Assembly: GCA_014879655.1 (NCBI GenBank)
Contig: JACSRS010000223.1
Span: 1-64,000 of the forward strand
From: Burkholderiaceae bacterium
Lineage (GTDB): Bacteria; Pseudomonadota; Gammaproteobacteria; Burkholderiales; Burkholderiaceae_C
Direction: 5' to 3'
Length of the DNA stretch: 64,000 nucleotides
The position numbers and the translations under genes were made by a program. A model generated the notes under the pieces. The model saw nothing but the letters and a program-made list of their open reading frames with translations. It searched no databases and was not told where the DNA came from. Shown here piece after piece: positions 1-9,036 of the stretch (position 1 is the first letter of the stretch; each line of letters opens with the position of its first letter).

Positions 1-350
<350 letters not shown>

Positions 351-570
351 TTGAAATTTATACTCTTTCGAGTTAACTCATAAAAACGGAATTGAAGTGA
401 ACTTCACTTCTATTCTCATGAGCGTTTTAAAGGTCATAAAGACCAGTTCCGAAGAACTTGGCAATCACCTTCAAACGCCCACGCTTATCGGCTGTAAATT
501 TTTAATGATCTTCAGCGTCCGCTCAACTTTCGTCTCGCTTTCACCTTCTGCTCAACCGCGATCAGCTGAG
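351..570 (-). other. rRNA operon leader
   Basis: AT-rich transcribed leader between the rrn promoter and the 16S gene. It holds a perfect palindrome, GAAGTGAA-C-TTCACTTC, at 394-410, possibly part of the pre-16S processing structure, whose other side would lie beyond the 3' end of 16S outside the window. I could not assign a convincing boxA antitermination element. Confidence 0.6.
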
Positions 571-576
571 CCTTGA

Positions 577-606
577 ATTATGACACGTTTTTTAAAGACC
601 TGTCAA
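577..606 (-). promoter_or_regulatory. rrn promoter (sigma-70 type)
   Basis: On the minus strand a consensus -35 TTGACA (601-606) is separated by 18 bp from a CATAAT -10 (577-582), about 230 bp before 16S, as expected for an rRNA promoter. A further extended -10-like TGCTATAGT lies upstream at 711-719 (minus) and could be a second promoter, but it has no clear -35. Confidence 0.8.
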
Positions 607-614
607 TCTTTAGG

Positions 615-914
615 GTTATCCCTGATTTCGATCTGCTTGGCAAACCGGCCGGGGCCCTATCCGCCTTGCGGCGGTCACTGAGAAACTTGTTTTCATCAGC
701 GAAGCCCACGACTATAGCACGCAATTTCCAGGGGTCCTGAACTTTTTGCAAAATTTTTCCGTTGGCTCGATGGCCTGCTGCGCTCTCCCCTGGCTTCTCT
801 CTTAATTCAGCCCCTGGTCATGGCTGCGCAACCCGCCATTCCTCGTGACAGCGACCCTCCTTATGGAGGCTCTCGACCGGCGCATGGGCAGCCCGCCCGG
901 ATAATCCGCCTCAC
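615..914. other. intergenic region between rrn promoter and uup
   Basis: About 300 bp between the divergent rrn promoter and uup. It contains the extended -10-like motif at 711-719 (minus) and an AT-rich patch at 748-770 that may serve uup or act as an upstream element for rrn. No gene was seen. Confidence 0.4.
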
Positions 915-2849
915 ATGGCACTCATCACACTCATTGACGCACAGCTGGCCTTTGGCCACGTACCCCTTCTCGACAACACCGGCTTTTCGCTTGAAACCGG
1001 CGAACGCATCGGCCTGATCGGGCGCAATGGCGCCGGCAAGTCCTCACTGCTGAAGATTCTGGCCGGCATGGAGAAGCCAGACGACGGCACCCTGCAGGTG
1101 CAACAAGGCGTGCGACTGGCTTTTGTTGCACAGGAGCCGGTGCTGAACACCGACGACACCGTCTTCGAGGCCGTCCGCGCCGGTCTGGCCACGCTGATCG
1201 GGCTCATCGACCAGTATTCGCACGGTCAGGGTGACCTGGACACCCTGCAGGACGCCATCGAGGCGCAGGACGGCTGGAACTGGGAACAGCGGGTGCAGGA
1301 AACCCTGCACCGCCTGCATCTGGACCCTGCGGCGTCAGTCGCCTCGCTGTCGGGCGGCACCCGCAAGCGGGTGGCGCTGGCCCAGGCGCTGGTGACGCAG
1401 CCGGACGTGCTGCTGCTGGACGAGCCCACCAACCACCTGGATCTCGACTCGATCCAGTGGCTGGAGCAACTGCTGATCGACTTTCGGGGCAGCGTCGTCG
1501 CCATCACGCACGACCGCGCCTTTCTGGACCGCGTCGCCACCCGCATCGTCGAACTGGACCGCGGCCTGCTGCTGTCCTACCCCGGCAATTTCGCGGCCTA
1601 CCTTGTGCAGAAGGAAGAACAGCTGGCCCAGGAAGCGGTGATCAACGCCCGCGCCGACAAGTTGCTGGCCCAGGAAGAGGTGTGGATCCGAAAGGGTGTC
1701 GAAGCCCGTCGCACCCGAGCGCAGGCGCGCATCGTGCGGTTGACCGAGTTGCGCTCAAAGCGCGCGGCGCGGCGCGAGGTGGTGGGCAGCGTCAACATGG
1801 ACATCGCCAGCGGCGCAGCCAGCGGCAAACTCGTCTCGGAAATGGTCCACGTCAGCAAGTCCTTTGGCGACAGGCTCATCGTGCGCGACTTTTCAACCAC
1901 CGTACTGCGCGGCGACAAGATCGGCCTGCTGGGCCCCAACGGCGCCGGCAAGTCCACCCTGCTGAAACTGATTCTGGGGGAATTGCAACCCGATCCGGCG
2001 CCCGCCGACGCGCCCCGGCCGGAGCCCGGCCACAGCCCCTGGGGCACGGTGCGCCTGGGCGCCAACGTGACCGTCGCCTATTTCGACCAGATGCGCAACG
2101 CGCTGGACCTGGACGCGACGCTGGAGGATTTCATCAGCCCCGGCAGCGAGTGGATCGAGATCGGCGGCAAGCGCCAGCACGTCAAGAGCTACCTGGGCGA
2201 CTTCCTGTTCTCGCCGGCGCGTGCGAACTCGCCGGTGCGATCACTCTCGGGCGGCGAGCGCAACCGCCTGCTGCTGGCCCGGCTGTTTGCCCGGCCGGCC
2301 AATGTGCTCGTGCTGGACGAGCCGACCAACGATCTGGACATCGACACGCTGGAACTGCTCGAAGACCTGCTGCAAAAGTACGACGGCACGGTGTTTCTGG
2401 TCAGCCACGATCGCACCTTTCTGGACAACGTGGTCACCAGCACCATCGCCTTCGAGGGCGATGCTCGTTGGCGTGAATACGAAGGCGGCGTCGAGGACTG
2501 GCTGCTGCAGTCGGCGCGCAGCAAAGCCATCGCCGAAACATCGAAATCAATAGCAGCAAAAGACCAGAAGACGCTGGCTGATGCCCAAAAAACTTCCAAA
2601 AACCCGGTTTCGGGCACCTCGCCCCCCCCTGCCAAGCTGAGCTACAAGGAGCAGCGCGAACTCGACGCCCTGCCAGGGCAGATCGAAGCACTGGAAAAGG
2701 AACAGGCGGCGCTGCGCGCCGAACTCGCCGACGGCACGCTGTACACCCGCGACGCCAGCCGCGCCACTGCTGCCTGCGAGCGCGACGCAGCCATCGACGA
2801 ACTGCTGATGGCCGCATTGGAGCGCTGGGAAGCACTGTCGGGACGTTGA
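915..2849 (+). CDS. uup: ABC-F family ATPase Uup
   Basis: Cytoplasmic ABC-F protein of 644 residues, without membrane segments. Two complete ATPase cassettes are visible: Walker A GRNGAGKS at 36-43 and GPNGAGKS near 340; signatures LSGGTRK near 145 and LSGGERN near 440; Walker B ending LLLDEPTNHLD and LVLDEPTNDLD. A charged coiled-coil tail (about 580-644) is the Uup-type C-terminal domain, linked in E. coli Uup to DNA binding and to ribosome-associated roles. Residues 544-572, the linker between cassette 2 and the tail, are encoded by a copy of the R85 repeat. The ATG at 915 was chosen because the conserved N-terminus starts there. It stands alone, divergent from the rrn operon. Confidence 0.93.
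   Translation: MALITLIDAQLAFGHVPLLDNTGFSLETGERIGLIGRNGAGKSSLLKILAGMEKPDDGTLQVQQGVRLAFVAQEPVLNTDDTVFEAVRAGLATLIGLIDQYSHGQGDLDTLQDAIEAQDGWNWEQRVQETLHRLHLDPAASVASLSGGTRKRVALAQALVTQPDVLLLDEPTNHLDLDSIQWLEQLLIDFRGSVVAITHDRAFLDRVATRIVELDRGLLLSYPGNFAAYLVQKEEQLAQEAVINARADKLLAQEEVWIRKGVEARRTRAQARIVRLTELRSKRAARREVVGSVNMDIASGAASGKLVSEMVHVSKSFGDRLIVRDFSTTVLRGDKIGLLGPNGAGKSTLLKLILGELQPDPAPADAPRPEPGHSPWGTVRLGANVTVAYFDQMRNALDLDATLEDFISPGSEWIEIGGKRQHVKSYLGDFLFSPARANSPVRSLSGGERNRLLLARLFARPANVLVLDEPTNDLDIDTLELLEDLLQKYDGTVFLVSHDRTFLDNVVTSTIAFEGDARWREYEGGVEDWLLQSARSKAIAETSKSIAAKDQKTLADAQKTSKNPVSGTSPPPAKLSYKEQRELDALPGQIEALEKEQAALRAELADGTLYTRDASRATAACERDAAIDELLMAALERWEALSGR
2545..2630 (+). repeat. R85 dispersed repeat, copy 1 (inside uup)
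   Basis: Begins AATCAATAGCAG, carries GACGCTGGCTGATGCCCAAAA and ends in a C-tract. It matches the intergenic copy at 49969-50060 along its whole length. It is translated in frame as the Uup linker (residues 544-572, including KTLADAQK). Confidence 0.7.
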
Positions 2850-2909
2850 CGCACGCGGCCGCCGGCAGTCCACACACCCGAACGCCCCGCCCCTTGCGTC
2901 CCGGCAATC

Positions 2910-4343
2910 TCAGCGCCGCAGTGCCGCCATCTGCGCCTGCAGCACGCGCCAGAACAGCGGCTCCTGCGTGGTCGCGAAATTGATGCGCATCAGCGTGCTG
3001 GGTGTCCGGGTGGCGTGAAACAGCGCGCCGGGGGCCAGCAGGTAGCCCTCGTCCAGCATGCGTTGCGCGAGCTGGTCGGTGTCAACGCCGGTGTCGACCC
3101 AGCCGAACAGGCCGGCCGGTTCGGCGGCAAAGGTGCAGCCGGACTGCAGCGCCAGCTTCATGCTGCGGTCGCGCGCGGTCGCCAGCCGGATGCGGATGCG
3201 CTCGGCGTGCCGCCGCAACTGGCCCTGCTCGATGCAGACGGCCAGCGCTTTTTCCAGCAGCGCCGGCGTGGTCAGCGTTCCCAGCAGCTTGGTGTCCAGC
3301 AGCGGCTCGACCAGATCGGGCGGCGCGGCCAGGTAGCCCACCCGCCAGTTGGGCGCGAGGATCTTGGCAAAGCCGCTGACGTAGATCGTGCGCTGCAGGC
3401 CGTCGAGCGCGCACAGCCGGGTGGCATGTTCAGGCGCCAGGTGGCTGTAGGTGTCGTCCTCGACGATGTGAAACTGGTGCCGGGCGGCCAGTTGCAATAC
3501 GCGGTGCGCGCTGCCCGGCGACAGGCAGGCGCCCGTCGGGTTGTGCAGCACACTGACGCTCACGTACAGCTTGGGCTTGTGCGCCTCGCAGTAACGCGCC
3601 ATCACTTCCAGATCGGGCCCGTCCGGGCCGCGCGGCACCGGCAGGATGCGCATGCCCAGCGCCGCCAGCCGCGCAAATTCCACCGCCCAGCCCGGCTCCT
3701 CGACCATCACCGCGTCGCCGGCGCGCAGCAGCGTCCGGCTTACGATGTCCAGCGCGTGCGTGGCGCCGATGGTGGTGATGACCTGACCGGCCGACGCCTG
3801 CACATTCAGGTCGGCCAGCTTGCGCGACAGCAGCGCGCGCAGCCCGGCGTCGCCTTTCGGCTCGCCGTATTGCAGCGACAGATCCTGCAGCGCCCGCGCG
3901 CCAGTGACCTTGCGCACCGCCGCCGGCAGAAAGGTCGATTCCAGCCATTCGGCCGGCAACACGCCCATGCCCGGCTGCGGCTTGTCGCTGATGCTGTGGA
4001 ACATGCCGCAAATCAGCGCCGTGGCATTCACCGGGCCGGCCGGCCGCAGGTTCGCGCCCGCGGGCGCAGCCTCCGGGCGCACGCCCGGTTGCCGCTCGAC
4101 CGGGCGCGCCAGCGGCGTCTCGCGAACAAAAAACCCGCGGTTCTTGCGGGCCTCCACCAGCCCCTGCGCCAGCAACTGGTCGTAGGCGGCCACCACCGTG
4201 CTGGCGCTCACCCCCTGCAACTGGGCACACTGGCGCACCGACGGCAGGCGCGCACCCGGCGCCAGCAGCCGGTTGCGGATGCGCTCGGCAAATCGTGCGC
4301 TGAGCTGTTCGGTCAGCGACTGGGCTGCGGTTTTCATCAACAT
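2910..4343 (-). CDS. MocR/PdxR-type transcriptional regulator (GntR DNA-binding domain fused to aminotransferase domain)
   Basis: 477 residues. An N-terminal GntR winged helix (about 5-75, with RLPSVRQCAQ and STVVAAYDQL) is joined by a linker to a fold-type I PLP aminotransferase domain. The Schiff-base lysine is probably K327 in SGFAKILAPNWR. Such proteins sense PLP, amino acids or related ligands through the aminotransferase domain. ATG 4343 is chosen over the TTG at 4349 because GGAG lies 8 bp before it. The gene diverges from a LysE-type exporter, and the shared 160-bp region holds repeated CTGTACTGG motifs, so it probably controls that exporter and its own expression. The true effector is unknown. 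Confidence 0.88.
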   Translation of the reverse strand: MLMKTAAQSLTEQLSARFAERIRNRLLAPGARLPSVRQCAQLQGVSASTVVAAYDQLLAQGLVEARKNRGFFVRETPLARPVERQPGVRPEAAPAGANLRPAGPVNATALICGMFHSISDKPQPGMGVLPAEWLESTFLPAAVRKVTGARALQDLSLQYGEPKGDAGLRALLSRKLADLNVQASAGQVITTIGATHALDIVSRTLLRAGDAVMVEEPGWAVEFARLAALGMRILPVPRGPDGPDLEVMARYCEAHKPKLYVSVSVLHNPTGACLSPGSAHRVLQLAARHQFHIVEDDTYSHLAPEHATRLCALDGLQRTIYVSGFAKILAPNWRVGYLAAPPDLVEPLLDTKLLGTLTTPALLEKALAVCIEQGQLRRHAERIRIRLATARDRSMKLALQSGCTFAAEPAGLFGWVDTGVDTDQLAQRMLDEGYLLAPGALFHATRTPSTLMRINFATTQEPLFWRVLQAQMAALRR

Positions 4344-4377
4344 GGTCAAGACTCCGCCATCGCCGGGCGTTCACCTC

Positions 4378-4444
4378 CTGTACTGGCAACCTGACCAGTA
4401 CAGAACTCGAACTGCGCTGCAAAACTGTATTGGGTGTGTACTGG
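4378..4444. promoter_or_regulatory. putative operator array of the MocR regulator
   Basis: A perfect inverted repeat CTGTACTGG-8 nt-CCAGTACAG occupies 4378-4403. Two further half sites in the same direction as the first arm follow: CTGTATTGG at 4425-4433 and TGTACTGG at 4437-4444. The array sits in the divergent mocR-lysE promoter region. MocR regulators are known to bind mixed direct and inverted repeats. Assignment to this regulator is inference. Confidence 0.65.
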
Positions 4445-4503
4445 CATCAAAGCGTACATTGAACCCCTTCCTTTTTCAAGCCCGCCCGCAACCTCGCATC
4501 ACC

Positions 4504-5118
4504 ATGAGCGCCGCCGAACTGACCGCCCTGTTTGCGTTTTGCACGGCCATGAGCTTTTCGCCGGGGCCCAACACCACGCTGTCCACCGCACTGGCGGCCA
4601 ACCTGGGCCTGCGCCGCGCCCTGCGCTTTTGTCTGGCCGTGCCCACCGGCTGGACGCTGCTGATGCTGGCAAGCGGGCTGGGCATGGGCGCGCTGATTCT
4701 GGGGCTGCCCATGCTGCGCCTGGCGGTCAAGCTGGTGGGGGTGGCCTACATGCTGTGGCTGGCCTGGAAGCTGAGCCGGGCTGGCGCCCTCGCGCAGGTC
4801 AGCGCCGCACGGCTGAACGTCACCTTCTGGCAGGGCGTGGCCCTGCAGTTCGTCAACATCAAGGCCTGGATGCTGGCGCTGACCCTCACTGCCGGCTGGG
4901 TGGTCAACGCCGCCGGGCTGCCCGCCACCAATCCCGGCGAGCGCCTGGCCATCATCTGCGCTGTGATGGTCGGCTTTGCCTTCACCAGCAATTTCACCTA
5001 TGCCCTGGTCGGCTCGCTGCTGCGCCAGTGGCTGGCCCAGGGCAGCCGCCTGCTGTGGTTCAACCGTGTGCTGGCCGGTGTGCTGGTGGCCACAGCCCTG
5101 TGGATGCTGACCGTATGA
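4504..5118 (+). CDS. LysE/RhtB-family amino-acid exporter
   Basis: 204-residue inner-membrane protein with about six hydrophobic segments. It starts MSAAELTALFAFCTAMSFSPGPNT; the SPGPNT motif near residues 19-24 is the hallmark of the LysE/RhtB family, which exports amino acids and derivatives. It diverges from the MocR-type regulator, and its TGA overlaps the ATG of the next exporter (ATGA at 5115-5118), so the two are translationally coupled. The substrate cannot be told from the sequence; neighbouring aminotransferases fit an amino acid or analogue. Confidence 0.9.
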   Translation: MSAAELTALFAFCTAMSFSPGPNTTLSTALAANLGLRRALRFCLAVPTGWTLLMLASGLGMGALILGLPMLRLAVKLVGVAYMLWLAWKLSRAGALAQVSAARLNVTFWQGVALQFVNIKAWMLALTLTAGWVVNAAGLPATNPGERLAIICAVMVGFAFTSNFTYALVGSLLRQWLAQGSRLLWFNRVLAGVLVATALWMLTV

Positions 5119-6032
5119 CCCGATCGAATGAAAAAGACGCCCTGCTGTGGGGCCTGGTGGGCGTGACGCTGTTTGCCGCCACCCTGCCGATGACCCGGCT
5201 GGCCGTGGGCCCCACCGATGCGCCGCAACTCTCGCCCTGGTTCGTCACCTTTGGCCGCGCGGCCGTGGCGGGCGTGCTGTCCATCGCCTACCTGCTGTGG
5301 CAGCGCGCGCAGCGCCGGCTGCAGGTGCCCACCCGGGCAGAGTGGCCGCTGCTGGGCATGACGGCCTTTGGCGTGATCGTGGGCTTCCCGCTGTTTCTGG
5401 CGCTGGCGCTGCGCCATGTGCCCAGCACGCACGGCGCGGTGGTCACCGCCCTGCTGCCCTTGTCGACCGCCGTACTGGGCGCGCTGTGGTTCAGGCAGCG
5501 CCCGTCGGTGGGTTTCTGGGCTTGTGCAGTGCTGGGCAGCGCCCTGGTGCTGACCTACATGGTGTGGCGCGCAGGCGGCCTGTACCTGGGCGCGGCCAAC
5601 ATCTACCTGATCATTGCGATGACAACCGGCGCCTTCGGCTACATCGGCGGCGCGCGCCTCACGCCCCGGCTGGGCGCCGAGCAGGTGATCTGCTGGGTGC
5701 TGGTGAGCAGCCTGCCCCTGACCGTGCCGGTGGCCTGGCTGTTTGCACCGGCAGACTGGCGCACCATCGGCGGCATGAGCTGGCTGGGCTTTGGCTACGT
5801 CGCGCTGTTTTCGATGTGGATCGGCTTTTTTGCCTGGTACCGGGCACTGGCGCTGGGCGCCGTGCGGGTCAGCCAGATCCAGCTGGTGCAGCCGTTTCTG
5901 AGCCTGCTGTTCGCCGTGCCGCTGGCCGGTGAGCATGTGGACGGCGTGACCCTGGTCTTTGCCCTCGCGGTGATCGCCACGGTCTACATGGGCAAGAAAA
6001 TGCCGGTGCACGCCGCAGGCGCCCCGGCATGA
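5115..6032 (+). CDS. EamA/DMT-family transporter
   Basis: 305 residues with ten predicted hydrophobic segments in two EamA-like halves, the drug/metabolite transporter architecture (RhaT/YdcZ/RarD-like exporters). The second half contains the family-typical FAWYRALALGAVRVSQIQLV stretch. Its start overlaps the LysE-type gene by 4 bp (ATGA), making a two-exporter operon under the mocR-lysE promoter. The substrate is unknown, but two exporters under one MocR regulator suggests relief of amino-acid or amine stress. Confidence 0.88.
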   Translation: MTRSNEKDALLWGLVGVTLFAATLPMTRLAVGPTDAPQLSPWFVTFGRAAVAGVLSIAYLLWQRAQRRLQVPTRAEWPLLGMTAFGVIVGFPLFLALALRHVPSTHGAVVTALLPLSTAVLGALWFRQRPSVGFWACAVLGSALVLTYMVWRAGGLYLGAANIYLIIAMTTGAFGYIGGARLTPRLGAEQVICWVLVSSLPLTVPVAWLFAPADWRTIGGMSWLGFGYVALFSMWIGFFAWYRALALGAVRVSQIQLVQPFLSLLFAVPLAGEHVDGVTLVFALAVIATVYMGKKMPVHAAGAPA

Positions 6033-6158
6033 AAATGGGCGACCCTGTTGCCAACCTGGCCGATCCGACCGAGTCCCGTGTTCCTCCTCCCACCTGACTG
6101 CCAGCCACCACCCTTTTCCTGAACGTTGACCCCGCCCCTCCCGATTTCGGAGAACCCC

Positions 6159-7364
6159 ATGAAACCCAACGACCTGCAACCCACCGCCTGGACCCTGGCG
6201 CGCCGCGCCGCCAAGATGAACCCTTCGGTCATCCGCGAGATCCTCAAGGTCACCGAGCGCCCCGGCATCATCAGTTTTGCCGGCGGCCTGCCCTCGCCCC
6301 GGACCTTCCCGATCGCCGAGTTTGCCGAGGCCTGCGCCAAGGTGCTGAAAGAAGACGGCCAGGCCGCCCTGCAATACGCCGCCAGCGAAGGCTATGCGCC
6401 GCTGCGTGAAGCGGTGGCCGCGATGCTGCCCTGGGCGGTGGACCCCGACCAGATCCTGATCACCACCGGCTCCCAGCAGGGCCTGGACCTGGTCGCCAAG
6501 GTGCTGATCGACGCCGGCAGCCGCGTGCTGGTCGAAACCCCCACCTACCTGGGCGCGCTGCAGGCCTTCACGCCGATGGAGCCCGACGTGGTGGCCGTGG
6601 GCAGCGACGCTGAGGGTGTGGATGTGGACGATCTCGGTCAAAAAATCGGCGCCGGCGCCGACCGCGCCCGCTTTCTTTACGTGCTGCCGAACTTCCAGAA
6701 CCCCACCGGCCGCACCATGTCCGAATCCCGCCGCGCCGCCCTGTCGGCCCGCGCGGCCGAGCTGGGCCTGCCGCTGATCGAGGACAACCCCTACGGCGAC
6801 CTGTGGTTCGACGCCCCGCCGCCGCCGCCACTGACCGCGCGCAACCCCGAGGGCTGCATCTATCTGGGGTCGTTCTCCAAGGTGCTGGCGCCGGGGCTGC
6901 GTCTGGGCTTTTGCGTGGCGCCCAAGGCCATTGCGCCCAAACTGCTGCAAGCCAAGCAGGCGGCCGACCTGCACAGCCCCGGCTTCAACCAGCGCATGGT
7001 GGCCGAAGTGATGAAGGGCGGCTTTCTGGACCGCCACGTGCCCACCATCCGCGCGCTGTACAAGGCGCAGCGCGACGCCATGCTGGCCGCGCTGGCGCGG
7101 GAAATGCAGGGCCTGGACCTGCAATGGAACACGCCCGATGGCGGCATGTTCCTGTGGGCGCGGCTGCCCGCCGGCATGAACGCGGTGGAGCTGCTGCCCC
7201 GGGCGGTGGACAAGGGCGTGGCCTTTGTGCCCGGCGCGGCTTTCTACGCCGGGGCCGGTGATCCGCGCACGCTGCGGCTGTCGTTCGTCACCGCCAGCGA
7301 GGCGCAGATCAACACCGGCATCGCCGCGCTGGCGCAGGCGATCCGCGAACAGCTGCCGGCCTGA
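6159..7364 (+). CDS. PLP-dependent aminotransferase, fold type I (LysN/AvtA-like)
   Basis: 401 residues. Features of the class I/II aminotransferase subfamily that includes 2-aminoadipate aminotransferase (LysN) and the MocR C-terminal domains: ISFAGGLPSP near the N-terminus, PNFQNPTGRT, and the PLP lysine K241 in GSFSKVLAPGLRLGF. The ATG at 6159 is preceded by GGAGA at good spacing; an earlier in-frame start at 6126 would add 11 residues without homology value. It lies 126 bp after the EamA gene and 4 bp before the PhzF-like gene. The amino-donor specificity is not visible. Confidence 0.88.
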   Translation: MKPNDLQPTAWTLARRAAKMNPSVIREILKVTERPGIISFAGGLPSPRTFPIAEFAEACAKVLKEDGQAALQYAASEGYAPLREAVAAMLPWAVDPDQILITTGSQQGLDLVAKVLIDAGSRVLVETPTYLGALQAFTPMEPDVVAVGSDAEGVDVDDLGQKIGAGADRARFLYVLPNFQNPTGRTMSESRRAALSARAAELGLPLIEDNPYGDLWFDAPPPPPLTARNPEGCIYLGSFSKVLAPGLRLGFCVAPKAIAPKLLQAKQAADLHSPGFNQRMVAEVMKGGFLDRHVPTIRALYKAQRDAMLAALAREMQGLDLQWNTPDGGMFLWARLPAGMNAVELLPRAVDKGVAFVPGAAFYAGAGDPRTLRLSFVTASEAQINTGIAALAQAIREQLPA

Positions 7365-7368
7365 TCCC

Positions 7369-8304
7369 ATGCGTGCACGCCCCTTCCAGCAAGTCGACGT
7401 TTTTACCGCCGTGCCCTGCTACGGCAACCCGCTGGCCGTGGTGCTGGACGGCAGCGGCCTGACCGACGCGGCGATGCAACGCTTCGCCCACTGGACCAAC
7501 CTGAGCGAAACCACTTTCATCCTGCCGCCGACCGAAGCCGGCCGTGCAGCGGGCGCCGACTACCGCGTGCGCATCTTCACGCCCGGCGAGGAGCTGCCCT
7601 TTGCCGGCCACCCGACGCTGGGCAGCTGCCACGCCTGGCTGCAGACGGGCGGACAGCCGCGCTCGGGCGACACGATTCTTCAGGAATGCGGCGTCGGGCT
7701 GGTGCGCGTCCGCCGGGACGGCGCCCGGCTGGCCTTTGCCGCACCGCCGTTGACCCGCAGCGAACCCGACGCCGACCTGCTGGCTGCGGTGATGGCCGCA
7801 CTCGGCCTGCAGGCAACGCAGGTTGTGGCCGCCCAGATGCTTGACAACGGCCCGCGCTGGCTCGGCCTGCTGCTGGGCGATCCGGACGCGCTGGCCCGCA
7901 TCGACCCTGACCATGCCGAATTGAAGGATTTGGGGCAAAAAGTGGGTGTAGCCAGCGTCAAACGGTCGGACTCAGCTATGCAATTGATATCAAGATCGAG
8001 CCGGGAAGCGCGCGCGTTCGACGGCAGCAAGGCGGTGGCCGGAGACCCGTCGAAAGACGCCGACCTGCTGGTGCGCGCCTTTGCCGCCCCGGTGGGCATA
8101 CCGGAAGACCCGGTCACCGGCAGCCTGAACGCCAGCCTGGCCCAGTGGCTGATCGCCGACGGCCATCTGGCCGCGCCGTACATCGCGTCGCAAGGCGAAA
8201 ACCTGGGCCGCGACGGCGTGGTGCACATCACCACCGATGCCGGTGGCCAGGTCTGGGTGGGCGGCGAATCGGTGACCTGCATCTCGGGCGAGGTCACGCT
8301 GTGA
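7369..8304 (+). CDS. PhzF-family isomerase/epimerase
   Basis: 311 residues. The PhzF/diaminopimelate-epimerase fold is recognised by QVDVFTAVPCYGNPLAVV at the N-terminus, the catalytic glutamate E47 in NLSETTF, GEELPFAGHPTLG, and the second-half motif EDPVTGSLNASLA. Members isomerise small metabolites; most are uncharacterised. Residues about 186-208 are encoded by an R85 repeat copy read antisense and have no counterpart that I recognise in the family. The start lies 4 bp after the aminotransferase stop and its TGA overlaps the GTG of the next gene. Confidence 0.88.
   Translation: MRARPFQQVDVFTAVPCYGNPLAVVLDGSGLTDAAMQRFAHWTNLSETTFILPPTEAGRAAGADYRVRIFTPGEELPFAGHPTLGSCHAWLQTGGQPRSGDTILQECGVGLVRVRRDGARLAFAAPPLTRSEPDADLLAAVMAALGLQATQVVAAQMLDNGPRWLGLLLGDPDALARIDPDHAELKDLGQKVGVASVKRSDSAMQLISRSSREARAFDGSKAVAGDPSKDADLLVRAFAAPVGIPEDPVTGSLNASLAQWLIADGHLAAPYIASQGENLGRDGVVHITTDAGGQVWVGGESVTCISGEVTL
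7924..7990 (-). repeat. R85 dispersed repeat, copy 2 (inside the phzF-like gene, antisense)
   Basis: On the minus strand it reads ATTGCATAGCTGAGTCCGAC, then CGTTTGACGCTGGCT, then a GCCCCAAATCC end. It is translated on the plus strand as VASVKRSDSAMQL within the PhzF-like protein. Confidence 0.62.
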
Positions 8305-9029
8305 GCGCGGCGTCAAACCCGGCGAACCGCATGGCGCTGGCGAGCGGCCTCGATCACCTGGTGGTGCTGGCCGCGAGCCTGGAGCAGGGCGTGGCCTGGT
8401 GCGAAGCCACGCTGGGCGTCACGCCCGGCCCCGGCGGCGAGCACCCGCTGATGGGCACGCACAACCGGCTGCTGCGCATCGCCACGCCAGCCTTTCCCGA
8501 CGTCTATCTGGAAATCATCGCCTTCAACCCCGCCGCGCAGAAAGCGGCCACCCGCACCGGCGCGCGCTGGTTCGACATGGACGACCCGCGCCTGCTCGCA
8601 CAGGTTGCCACCGACGGCCCCAGACTGATCCACTGGGTGGCGCGGGTGTCCGACGTGCGAGCTGCCGTCGCCGCCTTGGCGTCGCAGAGCCTGGCGCGCG
8701 GCGAGATCATCGAAGCCAGCCGCCCCACGCCGGCCGGGCTGCTGCAGTGGCAGATCACCGTGCGCGATGACGGCCAGCGGCTGATGGACGGCTGCCTGCC
8801 CACGCTGATCCAGTGGGGCGACACGCACCCGGCCCGCGCCATGCCCGACAGCGGCGTCACGCTGCTGTCGCTGGCGCTGCAGCACCCGGAAGCAGGCGCG
8901 CTCGCCACTGCCTGCGCCAGTGCGGGCTTGCCGCCGCCGGTGGTCAGAACAGGGCCAGCAAGCCTGATCGCCCGCCTGCAAACGCCCAACGGCGTGGTTG
9001 AGCTCCGATCCGCAATCACGTCTTTCTGA
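8301..9029 (+). CDS. VOC/glyoxalase-like domain protein
   Basis: 242 residues from GTG 8301, which overlaps the previous TGA (GTGA) and has GAGG 8 bp upstream; ATG 8331 is the alternative (232 residues). The start LDHLVVLAASLEQGVAWCEATLGV and the paired beta-alpha-beta-beta halves are typical of the glyoxalase_3/VOC group often annotated only as glyoxalase-like. Metal ligands cannot be assigned with confidence. Coupling to the PhzF-like gene suggests a shared small-molecule pathway, not identified. Confidence 0.75.
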   Translation: MSAASNPANRMALASGLDHLVVLAASLEQGVAWCEATLGVTPGPGGEHPLMGTHNRLLRIATPAFPDVYLEIIAFNPAAQKAATRTGARWFDMDDPRLLAQVATDGPRLIHWVARVSDVRAAVAALASQSLARGEIIEASRPTPAGLLQWQITVRDDGQRLMDGCLPTLIQWGDTHPARAMPDSGVTLLSLALQHPEAGALATACASAGLPPPVVRTGPASLIARLQTPNGVVELRSAITSF

Positions 9030-9036
9030 CGCCGCG

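Noticed and set aside
4998-7370. Long minus-strand open frame (790 codons) opposite the EamA and aminotransferase genes
   Set aside because: High-GC shadow of the real plus-strand genes: its composition (Gln/Arg/Gly/His-rich, no motifs) is typical for antisense frames in this genome, while the plus strand carries recognisable motifs across the same span.
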